Shown: one piece after another, positions 25,300-38,439 of the stretch | Layout: the number at the start of each line of letters is the position of its first letter | Position numbering within the stretch: position 1 is the stretch's first letter | From: Inia geoffrensis | Taxonomy: Eukaryota; Chordata; Mammalia; Artiodactyla; Iniidae | DNA length: 64,000 nucleotides | Reading direction: 5' to 3' | Assembly: GCA_036417435.1 (NCBI GenBank) | Contig: CM070900.1 | Coordinates: forward strand, 166,956,815 to 167,020,814 | Program-made: the position numbers and the translations under genes | Notes under the pieces: model-generated | Told to the model about the DNA's origin: nothing | Seen by the model: only the letters and a program-made list of their open reading frames with translations | The model's database searches: none

Positions 25300-26000
25300 C
25301 AAGGTTTACAGGAGGAACATTAGGTTTGGCTCAGCCTGGAGCCAAAGAATTACTTTAAACAAGGTTAACTGAAGTACATGATGAAGGAAAACAAGACAAT
25401 GAAAAACAGCAGGGCCCTGTGGGTCTTTCCTGGGGACAGACTCCCTACCCTATATCCCCCATCTCCTGTTAGTAGAAAATCTTAATCTCCTAGGCATTCC
25501 CCTAGTTCCAAAGAACAAATTTAATCAGAGAAGTGAGAAAATGAGGAAACAAAGGAAAGCAGTCAAGTAAGACAAAATAATAATAGTTTAGCCATGAAAC
25601 AAAATCAAGGACCTTTAGTTCTTTCTAGAGGGCTACAGATAATATTCTGAGCCATATCCTTGAGTTGTTTTGCAGGTACTAAAACTCACACCAGGGGGAA
25701 GAAATTATCTGCATGCTTACCACCAGCACGTAGACCCCAGATTGGTTAGAACCAGAAGGTTGATGACTGAGATTCCCAACACATCACCTTTTTACCTTAC
25801 CATCAGCCAAATCACACTCTCTCTCACACTGTCTTTAAAAATGCTTCCCTGAAAGCCATTGAGGAGTTCCAGTCTTTTGAGCATGGGCTGCCCATTCTCC
25901 TTGCTTGGCACCCTGTGATAAATGCTGTACTTTCCTTCACCACAACATGGTGTCAGTAGATTGGCTTTACTGAGCATCAGGTGACCAGACCCAGCAATAA
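25300..26000 (+). mobile_element. ERV LTR, plus orientation, family unresolved
   Basis: The 3' half has the architecture of an LTR: a TTTAAAAA TATA-like box near 25830, a GATAAA poly(A)-type signal at 25917-25922 (tgtgataaatgctgtact), then a U5-like tail (ccaccacaacatggtgtcagtagattgg, ending near ccagacccagc). The 5' limit is a guess. No adjacent internal retroviral sequence is visible, so it is probably a solo LTR of an ERVL- or ERV1-type family. Confidence 0.55.
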
Positions 26001-27089
26001 CAGTTTTCTCTTAGAGAATACAAGCATTTCTGGTTATGGCATGCCATTTCTCTCAGTCTACTGGGAAACTTCTTCAAGTATCTATATTTAACAAAATAAA
26101 ATGTTTATTACCAATCAGTCTTATTTAGTCAGCATTGTTGTTATTAGACCAGATTAAGAAAACACTGTAAATATTTAAACATTTGCAAACCGTATCTTAA
26201 ATGTTATATTTGAATTAAACAACTCAAGCATTTGACCATTTCAAATTAGATTACAATATCTAAAGGTGACTATATAGGGTGTTTTTTTGGTTTTTTTTAC
26301 ACACATATGTTTTATTTTTAGGTCTCCTTCTTATAGAACAGAATAAGAGAAAATGAAAACATATTTTTTCTATAAATTTTTAGGCTATTGTCATAAATTC
26401 AGGGAACAGAAATAATATGGAAATGATCTACATGAAAGAGCAATGAAGATAATAATTAGAAGGTTATAAATTGCAACCTGGTCAACTGTCAAATATATTC
26501 ATTTTATGTCTACAATTACAAGCTGCAGAACAGAAGTAATATTTATCAGATATTGCTCTTTTTCTGACCGTTGCAAAGTGAAATACAAAATATCTTCCAT
26601 ATAACAACATCATATTTAAAGACACCTTATTATCATTTCAATTAAAGGATTTCCAAGTGTGTAAGTTTTAGAAGCAAGGTAATTTGGTAAGGGACACATT
26701 CACTATGAGGATTAATTTTGAAATCTCCTTATAAAATGCTGTTATCATTTTATCTTTTATTTCTCCATATCATCTGCCTCAAGTTCAAGGGAAAACATTT
26801 TTTTCAAAGCACTATAACATTAATTATTTTCATCTCAAAAAGTCATTAAAAATAAATGTAAATTATTCTTGGAGTTTTGTTTAACAAAATGGATCATATT
26901 ATTCACTGTGTTTTTCAATTGTTATTCAATAATTATTCTTTGAAGATACTTAAGTAGCAACATAAAGAGAACTCTTTGATTTGTATTAATAAGGGGAAAG
27001 TATTCTATCTTATAGATGCAGAAATACCAGATTTAATAAGTTTCCATTTGATGTATATTTAATTGTTTTTGTTTGGAGTCATTAAAAAA
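26001..27089. other. No gene seen
   Basis: AT-rich sequence, with nothing recognised apart from short homopolymers. Confidence 0.4.
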
Positions 27090-27600
27090 TTAGACATATT
27101 TTGTTCATTTATTTCAGCCACTGTTTGCAAATAGATACAATATTTTAGATGTTGCCAAATCACTCTCCATAAAGTTTTTACTAATTTATTCACCCACAGA
27201 CTATATGAGAGTACCTTTTCTTCACATACTAATCAGCACTTGATGGTATCTTTTTTTAAAAGATAACTTTAAAAATATTTTCAAATATACACATAAAAAT
27301 TTGCATTTTGTGATTTACAGGAGAGGTTGAGCATTACCGCAGGCATTTACTGATTATTGATATTCATTTTTCTTTGAGCTATTTCTTCATATATTTTGTG
27401 CCTCAGGATAATTTTTTAATCCAAATTATTGGTGACATATTGAGGAAATTTGCTTTTTGGTTAACATCATCAATATTTTCCAGCTTATCTTTTTTGTCTT
27501 AATTTATCGTGTTATGACATACTAACATTTATCTATTCATTTTAATTATTACTGAGTCAAAATACTCAATCCTTTTTTATTGAATGGTTTGAATATGGTA
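27090..27600 (-). mobile_element. Ancient L1M ORF2 fragment, reverse orientation
   Basis: Segments in L1 order on the minus strand include gttgccaaatcactctcca, the ttcacccacagactatatgagagta block and the gttgagcattacc...catttactgattattg block. Strong divergence leaves no frame. Confidence 0.6.
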
Positions 27601-27635
27601 GACACATCAGGAAACAGCTGTATGTATGTATATAA

Positions 27636-27638
<3 letters not shown>

Positions 27639-27670
<32 letters not shown>
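27639..27670. repeat. (TG)n microsatellite
   Basis: About 16 perfect TG units preceded by (TATG)n-like sequence. Confidence 0.95.
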
Positions 27671-27673
<3 letters not shown>

Positions 27674-28164
27674 CCCAACCTATAGCCTTTAATGCCACTT
27701 GATTTCTCAGACACATCCTTGATGGTTCCCAAACATATTCAGGTATTCAAAAACAACATTTAAAGTTATTACCAAGACCAGTCTAAAAAAAACCAACTTT
27801 TTTCAATTGCATTGAATTTAATTATGTTTTTTACAAACAGTTCTACCCACAAATAAGACGAGACCCAGGTTCATTCATTTGTTGAAGGAAAGTAAAGGGA
27901 AGTAAGACCTTAGCCTTCACTCTCTTCTTTTCACATCACCTCTGTGTGCTAGAGGTAGCTTCCAACTTCTCCAGGGTTGGATTATCAAAGGATGGTGAAT
28001 GGAAACAAGGTTTCTTTGGACTGGTGCTGTTGGAATTCGGCAATGATATCTACTTTGTGGATGATACTCACATGTCAGCCCTCTCTCATTACCAGCATAA
28101 ACTACATCAATGCACAATTTGCTCATGGATTACACTGACCAGAACCACCTTAACATTCCTCTCA
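27671..28164. other. Unidentified segment, less AT-rich than its surroundings
   Basis: Higher GC than the flanks, with short frames on both strands (27946-28170 plus, 27917-28126 minus). Neither translation shows a family I recognise. It could be a fragment of a processed pseudogene or an unrecognised LTR. I assign no function. Confidence 0.35.
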
Positions 28165-28520
28165 ACTTGATTAACCCTACCACCAAAACCTGATGGTATT
28201 AGGAGATGGCTTTGGGAAGCCTCTGGGAAGTAGTCAGAATAGATGAGGTCATGCGGGTGGAACCCTCATAAACATGATTAGTATAGTTATGAGAGTTAGG
28301 AGAGAACTGTCCTCGTCTCTCTGCTCTCTGCTCTATGAGGATGGATACAAAATACAAGACAAGTCAACAGTCTGTAAATCAGAAGAGGGCTCTCATTAGA
28401 ACCTGACTGCTTGCACCCTGTTCTTGCACTCCCAGCCTCCAGAACTGTGAGAAATAAATTTCTGCTGTTTATAACCCACCCAGTTTATGGCAGTTTGTTA
28501 TAGGAGCCTGAACTGATACC
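28165..28520 (+). mobile_element. MaLR LTR (MST/MLT1 type)
   Basis: The order gatggtattaggagatgg, gatgaggtcatg.gggtgg, cctccagaactgtgagaaat with an AATAAA at 28453-28458, and ataacccacccagtttatgg, then ...gcctgaactgatac is the standard layout of this LTR in plus orientation. The first about 60 bp are degraded. Confidence 0.82.
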
Positions 28521-29798
28521 CACCATTCCCTAAAAAGATACTGGCTTATTCTCTGATCCTCCATTGATCATTTTTACACATGGGCTGGGAATGGATTATG
28601 GACTAAAAGTGTAAAGACTGATTTTTGCCCATCTCTCTACAAGTCACAGATAGATTACTATAGCATATTTGTGCAAATATTTGAGTTATAGTCAGATATT
28701 GTTCTCTATAATACTGTTTTCCTAGCCAATATATGATGCTGATTAAGTATTTTTAACTGTCTTACAGTAAACATTGTCATAAACATTTGCTCAGTTTCAC
28801 CAACTTTATCTCTGGATGTTTATTGACACCTCAAAGAATATTATTTCTGATTTGCTAATGATGTCAGATATGCAAATTTAATTGCAGATAATTATCTCTA
28901 CATTTGTCACAATGAAATTGGAAACTGTTATCATCACTATTTTTATTTAAAAATTTATTGAATTTTGACCTTGGGTCCTAGCAGAAAGCAAGAACATACT
29001 TCATGAGCATTAAAATTACAATTGCATTTCTTATTATTAGGGATAGAATTTGATTTGTATTTACTTGATCAATTTTATTAGTTCAAACATTCAAATATCC
29101 TACATACTGTTAATATTTCAATCACTTGATTTGCCATGGGTTCAAAAAAATGGGTCAGATTGACTAAGAAAATATTTATTTCTTTAAATATCTCTACACA
29201 TTTCCTAAAATATATGTTTACATTTCTCATTTTTAGTTTATAAACTATGTGACATAAGATCTCTTTTACTCTGGATCATCCTTTTAGTTTGAACGTTTCT
29301 GAAACACTTTCTCTTAGATGTATCTCTGGCACAAATATATATGAATTAGTTACGTTATTTCATTAATTTCAAAGTAATTTTTCTTTGCTAATTTGAGCTT
29401 ATTCATTAATATTGTTTAGAATAGCAAATATATTTAGTTTGAAATTTTTAGCATATTTTATGTGAACTTCCATTTTAACACTCGGGTTTTTTGTCATGCT
29501 ATATAAATTACTTTTTCTCTCTCTTGAAATATTTGTATTTAATATTTAATAAACTCTGAAGTTTGTACATCATAACCATATTGGTGTAACATGTATCCAT
29601 GTATGTTTCTTATTCATAAATTAGAATTGAAACTATTGGCTTTTGTCACAAATGATATAAAAACTGATGAGCTTGTACTTTTCCTTCTAAGCCTGGATTT
29701 AATTTTGATTTTACTTTAACTTTCCTGATTATTAATTTTATGACGATAACATACATTTAAAGGAAATCAATACAAAACGTTTTTTAAAAAAATTTATT
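28521..29798. other. No gene seen
   Basis: AT-rich sequence. Parts of 28740-28900 may be old L1 but are too diverged to call. Confidence 0.4.
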
Positions 29799-30921
29799 AC
29801 TGCATTCTTTCATGTGTTTGTTGGCAGTCTTCTTCTTTGGAGAAATGTCTATTTAGGACTTCTGCCCATTTTTGGATTGGGTTATTTGTTTTGTTTTTTT
29901 GTTATTAAGCTGCATGAGCTGCTTGTAAATTTTGGAGATTAATCCTTTGTCAGTTGCTTCATTTGCAAATATTTTCTCCCATTCTGAGGGTTGTCTCTTG
30001 GTCTTGTTTACAGTTTCCTTTGCTGTGCAAAAGTTTTGAAGTTTCATTAGGTCCCATTTATTTTTGTTTTTATTTCCATTTCTCTAGGAGGTGGGTCAAA
30101 AAGGACCTTGCTGTGATTTATGTCATAGAGTGTCCAGCCTATGTTTTCCTCTAAGAGTTTGATAGTTTCTGGCCTTACATTTAGGTCTTTAATCCATTTT
30201 GAGCTTATTTTTGTGTATGGTGTTAGGGAGTGATCTAATCTCATACTTTTACATGTACCTGTCCAGTTTTCCCAGCACCGCTTATTGAAGAGGCTGTCCT
30301 TTCTCCACTGTACATTCCTGCCTCCTTTATCAAAGATAAGGTGACCATATGTGCGTGGGGTTATCCCTGGGCTTTCTATCCTGTTCCGCTGATCTATATT
30401 TCTGTTTTTGTGCCAGTACCATACTGTCTTGATTACTGTAGCTTTGTAGTATAGTCTGAAGTCAGGAAGCCTGATTTCTCCAGCTCCGTTTTTCGTTCTC
30501 AAGATTGCTTTGGCTATTCGGGGTCTTTTGTGTTTCCATACAAATTGTGAAATTTTTTGTTCGAGTTCTGTGAAAAATGCCAGTGGTAGTTTGATAGGGA
30601 TTGCATTGACTCTGTAGATTGCTTTGGATAGTAGAGTCATTTTCACAATGTTGATTCTTCCAATCCAAGAACATGGTATATCTCTCCATCTATTTGTATC
30701 ATCTTTAATTTCTTTCATCAGTGTCTTATAATTTTCTGCATACAGGTCTTCTCTCTCCTTAGGTAGGTTTATTCCTAGATATTTTATTCTTTTTGTTGCA
30801 ATGGTAAATGGGAGTGTTTTCTTGATTTCACTTTAGGATTTTTCATCCTTAGTGTATAGGAATGCCAGAGATTTCTGTGCATTAATTTTGTATCCTGCTA
30901 CTTTACCAAATTCATTGATTA
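29799..30921 (-). mobile_element. L1 ORF2 internal fragment, reverse orientation, both ends missing
   Basis: The minus strand contains ORF2 from just after the RT palm to shortly before the ORF2 end. The frame at 30047-30718 (223 codons) is the best preserved ([20 protein letters not shown], then [11 protein letters not shown]). It continues in another frame at 29853-30047. The 3' UTR and poly(A) are absent at the low-coordinate end, unusual for a normal L1 insertion, which loses only the 5' end. It is probably a piece left by deletion or inversion. Confidence 0.88.
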
Positions 30922-30941
30922 TTTACCAAATTCATTCATTA
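30902..30941. repeat. 20-bp tandem duplication at the L1 edge
   Basis: Two 20-bp units beginning tttaccaaattcatt (30902 and 30922) are 19 of 20 identical. The first belongs to L1 ORF2; the second marks the junction with host DNA. Confidence 0.9.
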
Positions 30942-33487
30942 TATAGTAAATTCTCACAAGGAAGGTAAGATTAGTAGTACTACACTTCCTCACAACAACC
31001 ATTAAGCTCTCCAGCATATCCCCACCCTTATCTCTCTCTCTTGCTCACTCCTTTTTGCTATAACATTAATTTTTTGTTGTCCTTCATGACACTTACCTAC
31101 AACAAATATGTCTTAACTATTTAAGCTTGGTTCTCTATGTTAATGTGTGCAATGCTCAGCACCAGTTGGTTTATCCTGGCTTATCCATGAGATACTGGAT
31201 AGCTAGATTTTAATATCATGCAGATCTCGTTTTTTAATAAACATTCATTGGTGCTCTACTACCTGGGTTCTTGAAAACATGAGAATGTCTGCTCTTTGCC
31301 TCCGTACTTCAATAAAAATTGCTTGGATATAAGTTTCTTCATTTCTACTTTCATGCCTTGAGAATTAAATTTGTTTCATTTCTTTGACATTGTGAAACCA
31401 GCCTGATTACTGATTCTCTCATCATCACCAATAGCACCACCAGGATCACACCCACACAAATTCATGCAAACACATTTTGTGCACCCAAAGTTAATTGTTT
31501 CCTAAGACTATTTACTAATTATAGATCTTAGTAACCTCACTAAGATATTACTCAACATTAATATTTCTGTATTAAAACGTACAAAGCACATTTTACCCTT
31601 TCAGGTTAGATTATACATTTATATATATATGATAAATACATATTTATTTTATCTCATATATGTTTTTTGTTTCCTTCCTATTAATTAATAATAACTGCAC
31701 CCTTAAATTTGGGTCATACTAAGTTTTTAATTATAGATTTCTAATTGTGTTAGTCTTTTTATTATTTTTTAATTTATGTTCACCAAAACCATGAAAAAAA
31801 ATAAACTTCCTCTCAGTCGCTAATTTATTTTGTCCAAATATCAGTTATAGAATTTGTTACTGAAAATACATTCCCTTATTTCAGAAGAATTGCTTCATTG
31901 CTTTTGATCATCCACTATATTAATGAGTGGCCAAATGCCATTCTAATTCCCACTGACCTCCAGGTGACCTGATTTTGTTTTCTCTGAAACATATCTTTCT
32001 TTATATGTGGTTTCTATTTCTCAGTGGTATCATTTAGTGGATTTCATTTCCTTTCACCTATCTTACTATTTATTGGTACCTTCAATCTAGCAGCATAGGT
32101 TCTTTAGCTGCAATATCTGCTTTTGTGTTATTTCCTAGAAACAATAATTCTCTACATTATTTTGTTATTGTTCTCACATTCTGGAACACAATTTTTGGAA
32201 CTTGTGGGTCAATTTTAACGTATACAATTTTTCTCTTACAGCTGTCTTTTTGTTCTACTTTTGTTAGATTTATTCAACTTTATATTCCAATGCTATTAAA
32301 TCAGTTTTCTTTACAATTATCTGTGAGGTCTAAACTTATTTTTATTCTCTGTTCATTTTATATAGTATTCTAATATTGTTTTATTAATAAAATTTATTTT
32401 TAAGTGCTTACATTTAGTCAAATTGAACTTTTTTTTGAAGTATTCTTCTAATAAACACTCAGTTTTAGAAATTTTCAACTGTCTAAGGATATTTGGTTCT
32501 TAGGTTTAAGTGGAAATGCTAAAATCTTATGCAGGTCTGCCTGAATAGGGAATATAGGGAATAGTGAAATATAAAGTAAACTTACTATTCTGTCTCACCC
32601 AAGTGTACTTTAATTCAATAGAAACAGATTTGTGATATACTGGAAGTAGTATTTAGGTTTAATTAAGAATATAATTCCTCAGTTCAGAAATTATAGTCAA
32701 ATATTTAATACAATGGTAAAGAAAACACATTTCCTTATTGATTTATGAATTGTAGATATTTAAATGCAAATATTTAAAAACAAGTTTTTGCTGTATGTTT
32801 AGCTGGAAAACTTCTGATATTATATCATTTTAAATGTCTTCAACTCAGAAGAGTAATCAAATTGTCCAGATATAGAGCAGGAAATCAGCTGAATAAATAT
32901 TAAAAAGGCAGCTGTATTTTCAAAAACAAAAAGATCATTCTAAGTTAAACCACAGACAAGATGATAGAAGGATAGGAGGTAATAGAGTTAATCTATTTAT
33001 TAGTAGTGGAAATTTTTTTTTCAAATTTCATGGATAGAGTTGAAAAATTCAATTAAAGCAGATGACATTAAAAAGAGTTACAGAATGAACACTGTAAATC
33101 TACTCCTTAGTCTTGGATTCTTGTGCTGGCTCCCTCTCTTATCTTATTTTAACAGTAATAGAGGAAGAACTCTACAGCCAAGTCTTTAAGTGAACTAAAA
33201 GGAAATAATGAGTGAAATGAAATGATAAAACAATTGATTTATTTCTAATGCTTTGAATCTAATTTTTGCTATTGTAGCTAAAACTTCCTAAATAGTTGGT
33301 TAGTCTCCTCTCACTCCAATTTGCTGTACTTATAGCTACCTTATTTTTAACTCTTCCTTTTAGCTCTTCATCACTAACTGTTCATACTTCTTTGGTTTTG
33401 TAGCAATAATCATAAGGACTAGTATATAACTACCATAACGTTCAACTGAGAATGTCTTATCATCAGATTATGAGGTTCTCCCAAATT
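30942..33487. other. Unique AT-rich DNA
   Basis: No exon, RNA gene or clear repeat is recognised over about 2.5 kb. Only short AT tracts stand out (for example 31618-31632). Confidence 0.45.
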
Positions 33488-33985
33488 ACCTAGAGTGGTA
33501 AGCAGAAAAGTGACCTCTTCAAAATACCCACATTATTATCTCACAACATGTGAATATGTTGCCTTGAATGGCAAAAGAGAATTTGCTGGTATGATTAACT
33601 GAAGGACCTTAAAATGGGGCAATTATCCTGCATTATCCAAAGAGGCTCAATATAATCCCATGAATCCTTTACAGATACAGAAACTTTACAGTCTTTGGTG
33701 AGAGGGAATTATGACTACAGGAGATAAAAGATTGCTAGAGGAGGAAGACAGAGGAAGAAGAAGATGAAGCAAGGAATATGGGTAGCCTCTAGAAGTTGGG
33801 AAAGGAAAGAAAATTGATTGAATTATCTTATTTAGTCTCCAGAAAGGAATGCAACCCCACTGACACCTTGATTTTACTGGAATCTGTTAGGCTTCTGATA
33901 TACAAAGCTGCAAAATAATAAATTTATGTTGTTTTAAGCCACTAAATTTGTGGTTAATATATTAAAATAGCAAAAGGAAACCTGG
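33488..33985 (+). mobile_element. MLT1 LTR (ERVL-MaLR)
   Basis: A nearly complete LTR of about 500 bp. It has gtgaatatgttgccttgaatgg, attatcctgcattatcc, ggtagcctctagaag.tggg, caaccccactgacaccttg and aataataaatttatgttg, then tttaagccactaaatttgtgg and ...caaaaggaaacctg. These are the blocks of MLT1 in order. The AATAAA signal is at about 33918. No internal sequence, so it is a solo LTR. Confidence 0.88.
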
Positions 33986-35457
33986 TATCCAGAAAAAAAA
34001 ATTAAAAGTAATAACTCAGTTCTCACTGAATTCAGCTTTGGGAGTAGTCTCATTTTTTATTTTATTTATTTATTTTTTTCAATGTTTTTCTCTTACCCTG
34101 AATTTTACTAATCACACTTGTATGCCTAGTCCTGAGCATAGCAAAAGGAAGTCAACAAAAATTGAGTGAAATAATCAGTGAAGAAATTAATGAGATTGAT
34201 TTGATACCTTCCAATAATAACATAGGTTATTTATTAGCATTAAGAAATTCCTCCTTAGTAAATATCTTCTCAATTATTATCTATATGACAGACAATAAAA
34301 TAATCTATCAGCATCACACAAAGTTCTGACCATTTGGTGGTGGTGGCCAGAGACCAGGAGTAGTGGCAAGTAGAACTATAGTTAGAAAAAGATTAACAGT
34401 ATTGCTAATAAGCCTCCCCAGCTGAGAATACATTACTTGGATAGGATGCAAAATCAGAAATATGGACACAAGGTAAAACAACATTATTTTATTCGGTTGA
34501 AAGGAAACAGAAATAGGTATCAGGAGAAAGATGTTGTAAGTCCAAATCTGTAAATCTGTCACATTTTAGCTCAGTGCCCTTGAGAAAAATTTAAAAATTT
34601 TCTGCATGTCTGTTTCTTCACATGCAATAGGAGTTTGCAATAGTAGGACTTTATGGCTCTAATTTTGTTACTTTAGATTACAAATTCTAATTATTATAAC
34701 AGTTAACTTTGATAGTAAAAAAACAAGACTTATAGTGGTCACCCAGAAGGGCATTTTAATCATCAATTGGAGTCTAGCAGCCAATTATCACCCACACCGT
34801 CACATTCCTAATACTATTTCTTCTGCCCCTGGGTTAACTGATATGGATGCTCTTACCTCATATATAATTCTGCCTGGTTAGTAAATAATCGTATTGTTTA
34901 CAACCTGATTTCTCAATCAGACATTGCAGAGCACACTTTGGTCATCCTGACATTTTCATGTGGTGAGAGTGTGTCAGGAGATTCAGAAGCTATGTAAATT
35001 TTAGAATAAATATATAGAGTTAATAAAAGAGTGGAATTTTTATTATTTTGCACTGAGTCACTCACTCATGTGTAAATCCTGGCATTTTATAATATAATTT
35101 CACACACCCTTAAAATGTGCAATGTTCTATTAGTAAAATAAAAATTGTAGTCTGTTTTAATAGAGCTAAATATTTATTTCTATAGAGTGTCTGTGTGTTA
35201 TTTGCTAAATGAATTTGCTCAAATTATAAGCACTATTAAGATTTTGAATGTTGTCTTATTTTTAATATGTAACCTACTTGATTACTGCTGGTGTAGATTA
35301 TATGGTGATCTTGTAGGCAGCGATACTGTGACACTTTCTAATCAGTTTCTATAAATTCTATTGTTTGTTCTATATAGATAATTACATAACTGATAATTGC
35401 AGGCTTATTTCTCCTCTTAAAATAGTTCTCAGTAATTTCATTTTACAATATTGTAGG
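33986..35457. other. No gene seen; weak MIR-like patch
   Basis: Unique-looking DNA. 34535-34635 has loose MIR-like order (gtaagtccaaatctg, agctcagtgcccttgag, gtctgtttcttcac), which I consider unproven. A TTTA-rich stretch is at 34052-34080. Confidence 0.35.
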
Positions 35458-37490
35458 TTATACCAGTTCCTCTAGTTGTATGATCTGTTTATATATTTGG
35501 GGTATTAACCCCTTATCTGTCATATCATTTACAAATATTTTCTCCCATTCATTGAGTTGTATTTTCATTTCGTTGATGGTTTCCTTTGCTGTGGAAAAGC
35601 TTTTAAGTTCAACTACATCCCATTTATTTATTTTTCCTTTTGCTTCTTTTGCCTTAGGAGACAGATCCAAAAACGTATTGCTAAAATTTATGTCAAAAAG
35701 TATTCTGCCTATGTTCTCTTGTAGGGCATGTATAGTTTTAAGTCTTATATTTAGGTGTTTAATCCATTTTGAGTCTATTTTTGTATATGTTGAGAGAAAA
35801 ATGTTCTATTTCATTATTTTACATGTAATTGTCCAGTTTTCTCAACACCATTTATTGAAGAGTCTGTTTTTTCTCCATTGTACATTCCTGCCTACTTTAA
35901 AATACATTAATTGACCATAGGTGCATGGGTTTATTTCTGGGCTCTATATTCTGTTACATTGATATATGTGTCTGCTTTTGTGTCAGGATCATGCTGTTTT
36001 GATTACTGTAGCTTTTTAGTATAAAGTCAGGGAGCATGATACCTCCAGCTTTGTTTTGTTTCCTCAAGATTGCTTCCGCAATTTGGGGTCTTTTGTGCTT
36101 CCATATAAATTTTAAGATGATTTGTCCTAGCTCTAGTAAAACACAGTGATTCAATGTTTTTTATAGATTATAATTAATTTAAAGTTATTACAAAATAATG
36201 CCATATTTCCCTGTGCTATACAATATATCTCTTTTTGGTTTTTTTCTTGTTTGTACAATATATCCTTGTCGCTTATTTATTTCATACATAGTAGTTTGTA
36301 TCTCTTAATCCGATGTGCTTATCTTGTCCCTCCCCACTTCCTTCTCCTATTTGGTAACTAAGAGTTTCTTCTCTGTATCTGTGAGTCTGTTCCTGTTTTG
36401 CTATATACATTCATTTGTATTATTTTATAGGTTTCACATATAAGTGATAACATACAGTATTTGTCTTTCTCTGTCTGACTTATTTCATTAAGCATAATAC
36501 CCTCTAGGTCCATCCTCATTGCTTTAAATGGCAGAATTTCATTCTTTTTTAATGGTTGAGTAATATTCCACTGTGTGTGTGTGTGTTTATATATATCACA
36601 TCTTCTTTATTCATCTGTTGATTCCTCTCACTTTATTCATCTTTTCCAAAGGCTTATTTGTGTATTATAAACATAACAATTATTAATTATATTATGTTAT
36701 ATATGAAATACATAATTTACTATATATTTAATTAATATATTTTAATTTTGGTGTCTCAGATTCATGGTTAGTATATACAAATACAACTGATTATTGTATA
36801 TTTATCTTGTATCCTATAACCTTGCTAACCTCAGTTATTAGCTATGAATTAGAAATATTATTTTTGTAGGTTCTTGGGAATTTCCACATAAGCAATCATA
36901 TGAAATGTAAAAGAGGAGTGTTCAATTTTTACTTCTTTGCCTTGTTTTGTTGCCTGTTGCCATACATTAAAACTTCCAGCATTATATTAGAGTGTTGATA
37001 GCAGACTGCATTTCCTTGTCCCTGATCTAATGGAAGAAAGTGTCCCATTTCTTATTAAATGTGATACTATCTATAGAGTTTTTGTAAATATTCTTAACAA
37101 AGTTGATGAATTTGTACCCTATTCCCATTTTCTGAGTTTGTTTTTTTCACAATAGAGTGTTAAATTTTATCAAAAACTTTTTTGCATTATTTGATATGAT
37201 CATGTGATTTTTCTTCTTAAATTAACATGGTGAAATACATTGATTGATTTTTGATAATTAGCCAGTTGTGTATCCCTTGAATAAATCTCAGCAGGTCATA
37301 ATATATAATGTTTTCATATGTTACTGAGTTCTACTGGCTAATATTTTTCATAAGAAATCTTGTCTTTTATTTTATGTGGTTTTGGTATCAGGGTAATACT
37401 AACTTCATAAAGTAAATAATAAATTCTTCACTTTGTGTTTTATGGAAGAGATTATGCAGACTTGATGTTAAATCCCTTTAAGTGTTTACA
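35458..37490 (-). mobile_element. Old L1 ORF2, reverse orientation, interrupted
   Basis: Two blocks in correct minus-strand order. 35458-36145 is ORF2 thumb/C-terminal sequence (cttttaagttcaactacatccc, gtttaatccattttgagt, tgattactgtagctttt). About 36650-37490 is RT sequence (tttgatatgatcatgtgattttt, taacatggtgaaatacattgat). Frames are short: 35458-35670 on the minus strand is the longest in ORF2 sense. The gap between them holds a 3' UTR from another L1. Divergence exceeds that of the L1s at 13 kb and 30 kb. Confidence 0.75.
36146..36640 (-). mobile_element. 5'-truncated L1 insertion (3' UTR only), reverse orientation
   Basis: On the minus strand this is an ungulate L1 3' UTR and ORF2 tail: cacatataagtgataacatacag, ctttctctgtctgacttatttc, taggtccatcctcattgc, aatggttgagtaatattcca. 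A T-rich start at 36146-36165 marks the poly(A) end. It lies inside the older L1, so it was inserted later. A short TG run sits at 36572-36588. Confidence 0.72.
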
Positions 37491-38439
37491 GTTATCGAAG
37501 GGCCCAGCATACAGATGAGCCCCCACTAAGTTTCTTGCTCTGCTTATCACAGTAATAACTCTGGGTAAGGGGATCCTGGATGCTTGCTCTGCATTGGAGT
37601 TTCTAACTTATAATCCACAAATTTTGTAGCTGGTCTGATTTGTGATATATAAATATGGTTAGTGCTGGAGAAATAATAGACTCAAATTAATATATGCAAG
37701 ATTTCCATAATGAAAATGGATAACATTTCTTAATGATATATCATTGATAATGATATATTTGATAAATGATATATTTGATATATGATATATTTGATATATC
37801 TATCAATGATATATTTGATAAATATTTTTTGGTATTGATTAATTTCACATTTACTTATTAAATGTGAGTTTATCCATATTACTTATCCATAAAGCTATAG
37901 AGCTCTTCTACATATATTCTTTTATTGATTTTAATAAAAATATAACATCATTGATAATTTATATTTTATTTTTCATATCTAATTATACATGGATTATTAA
38001 ATAACTATTGGAAAAACAGATTGAGTCTACAATAATGAATTAATTTTTTCATTACAATAAGGTTTAATTAGAAGTTTGAGTTATTGAGTTCTTGCTTGGG
38101 TAAACTAATTCCTCCATTACCAGTGGCAACACAAACATGTCATAATTAGAGGATAGGACTAGGTAATGGAGAAGAATCACATCAAATAATTACACCTCTC
38201 AGTTTGACAGATCTTAAGTGAGGATTGGAAAATGATATCAGTTATAAACAATATATTTTTATTTGCTTATTTTCCTACTTATAAAATTCATAAATAGTTT
38301 AGATTACATTATGTGAATATTTTTTCAATTATTCAGGTAATTGAAAGAGAAATTAACTTATTAAGAAAATATTAACAATAAATTAAGAACAGAAATCTTG
38401 TAAGTTTATATTTTAGAATTGCTTAATGTTTATTTCGGG
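37491..38439. other. AT-rich DNA with a small minisatellite
   Basis: No gene is recognised. The only structure is the tandem array at 37732-37823. Confidence 0.45.
37732..37823. repeat. AT-rich tandem array built on atgatatatttgata
   Basis: About five imperfect copies of a 15-18 bp unit (tgatatatttgata with aat or tat linkers). Several copies are partly self-complementary (gatatatc-like), so the array can form hairpins. Confidence 0.85.

Noticed and set aside
28521..29798. Possible old L1 or L2 continuing past the MaLR LTR
   Set aside because: Isolated word matches only. I could not find ordered blocks long enough to support a call.
37732..37823. Possible CRISPR-like repeat array
   Set aside because: There are no conserved repeats separated by unique spacers. 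The units are head-to-tail AT-rich copies in vertebrate DNA.
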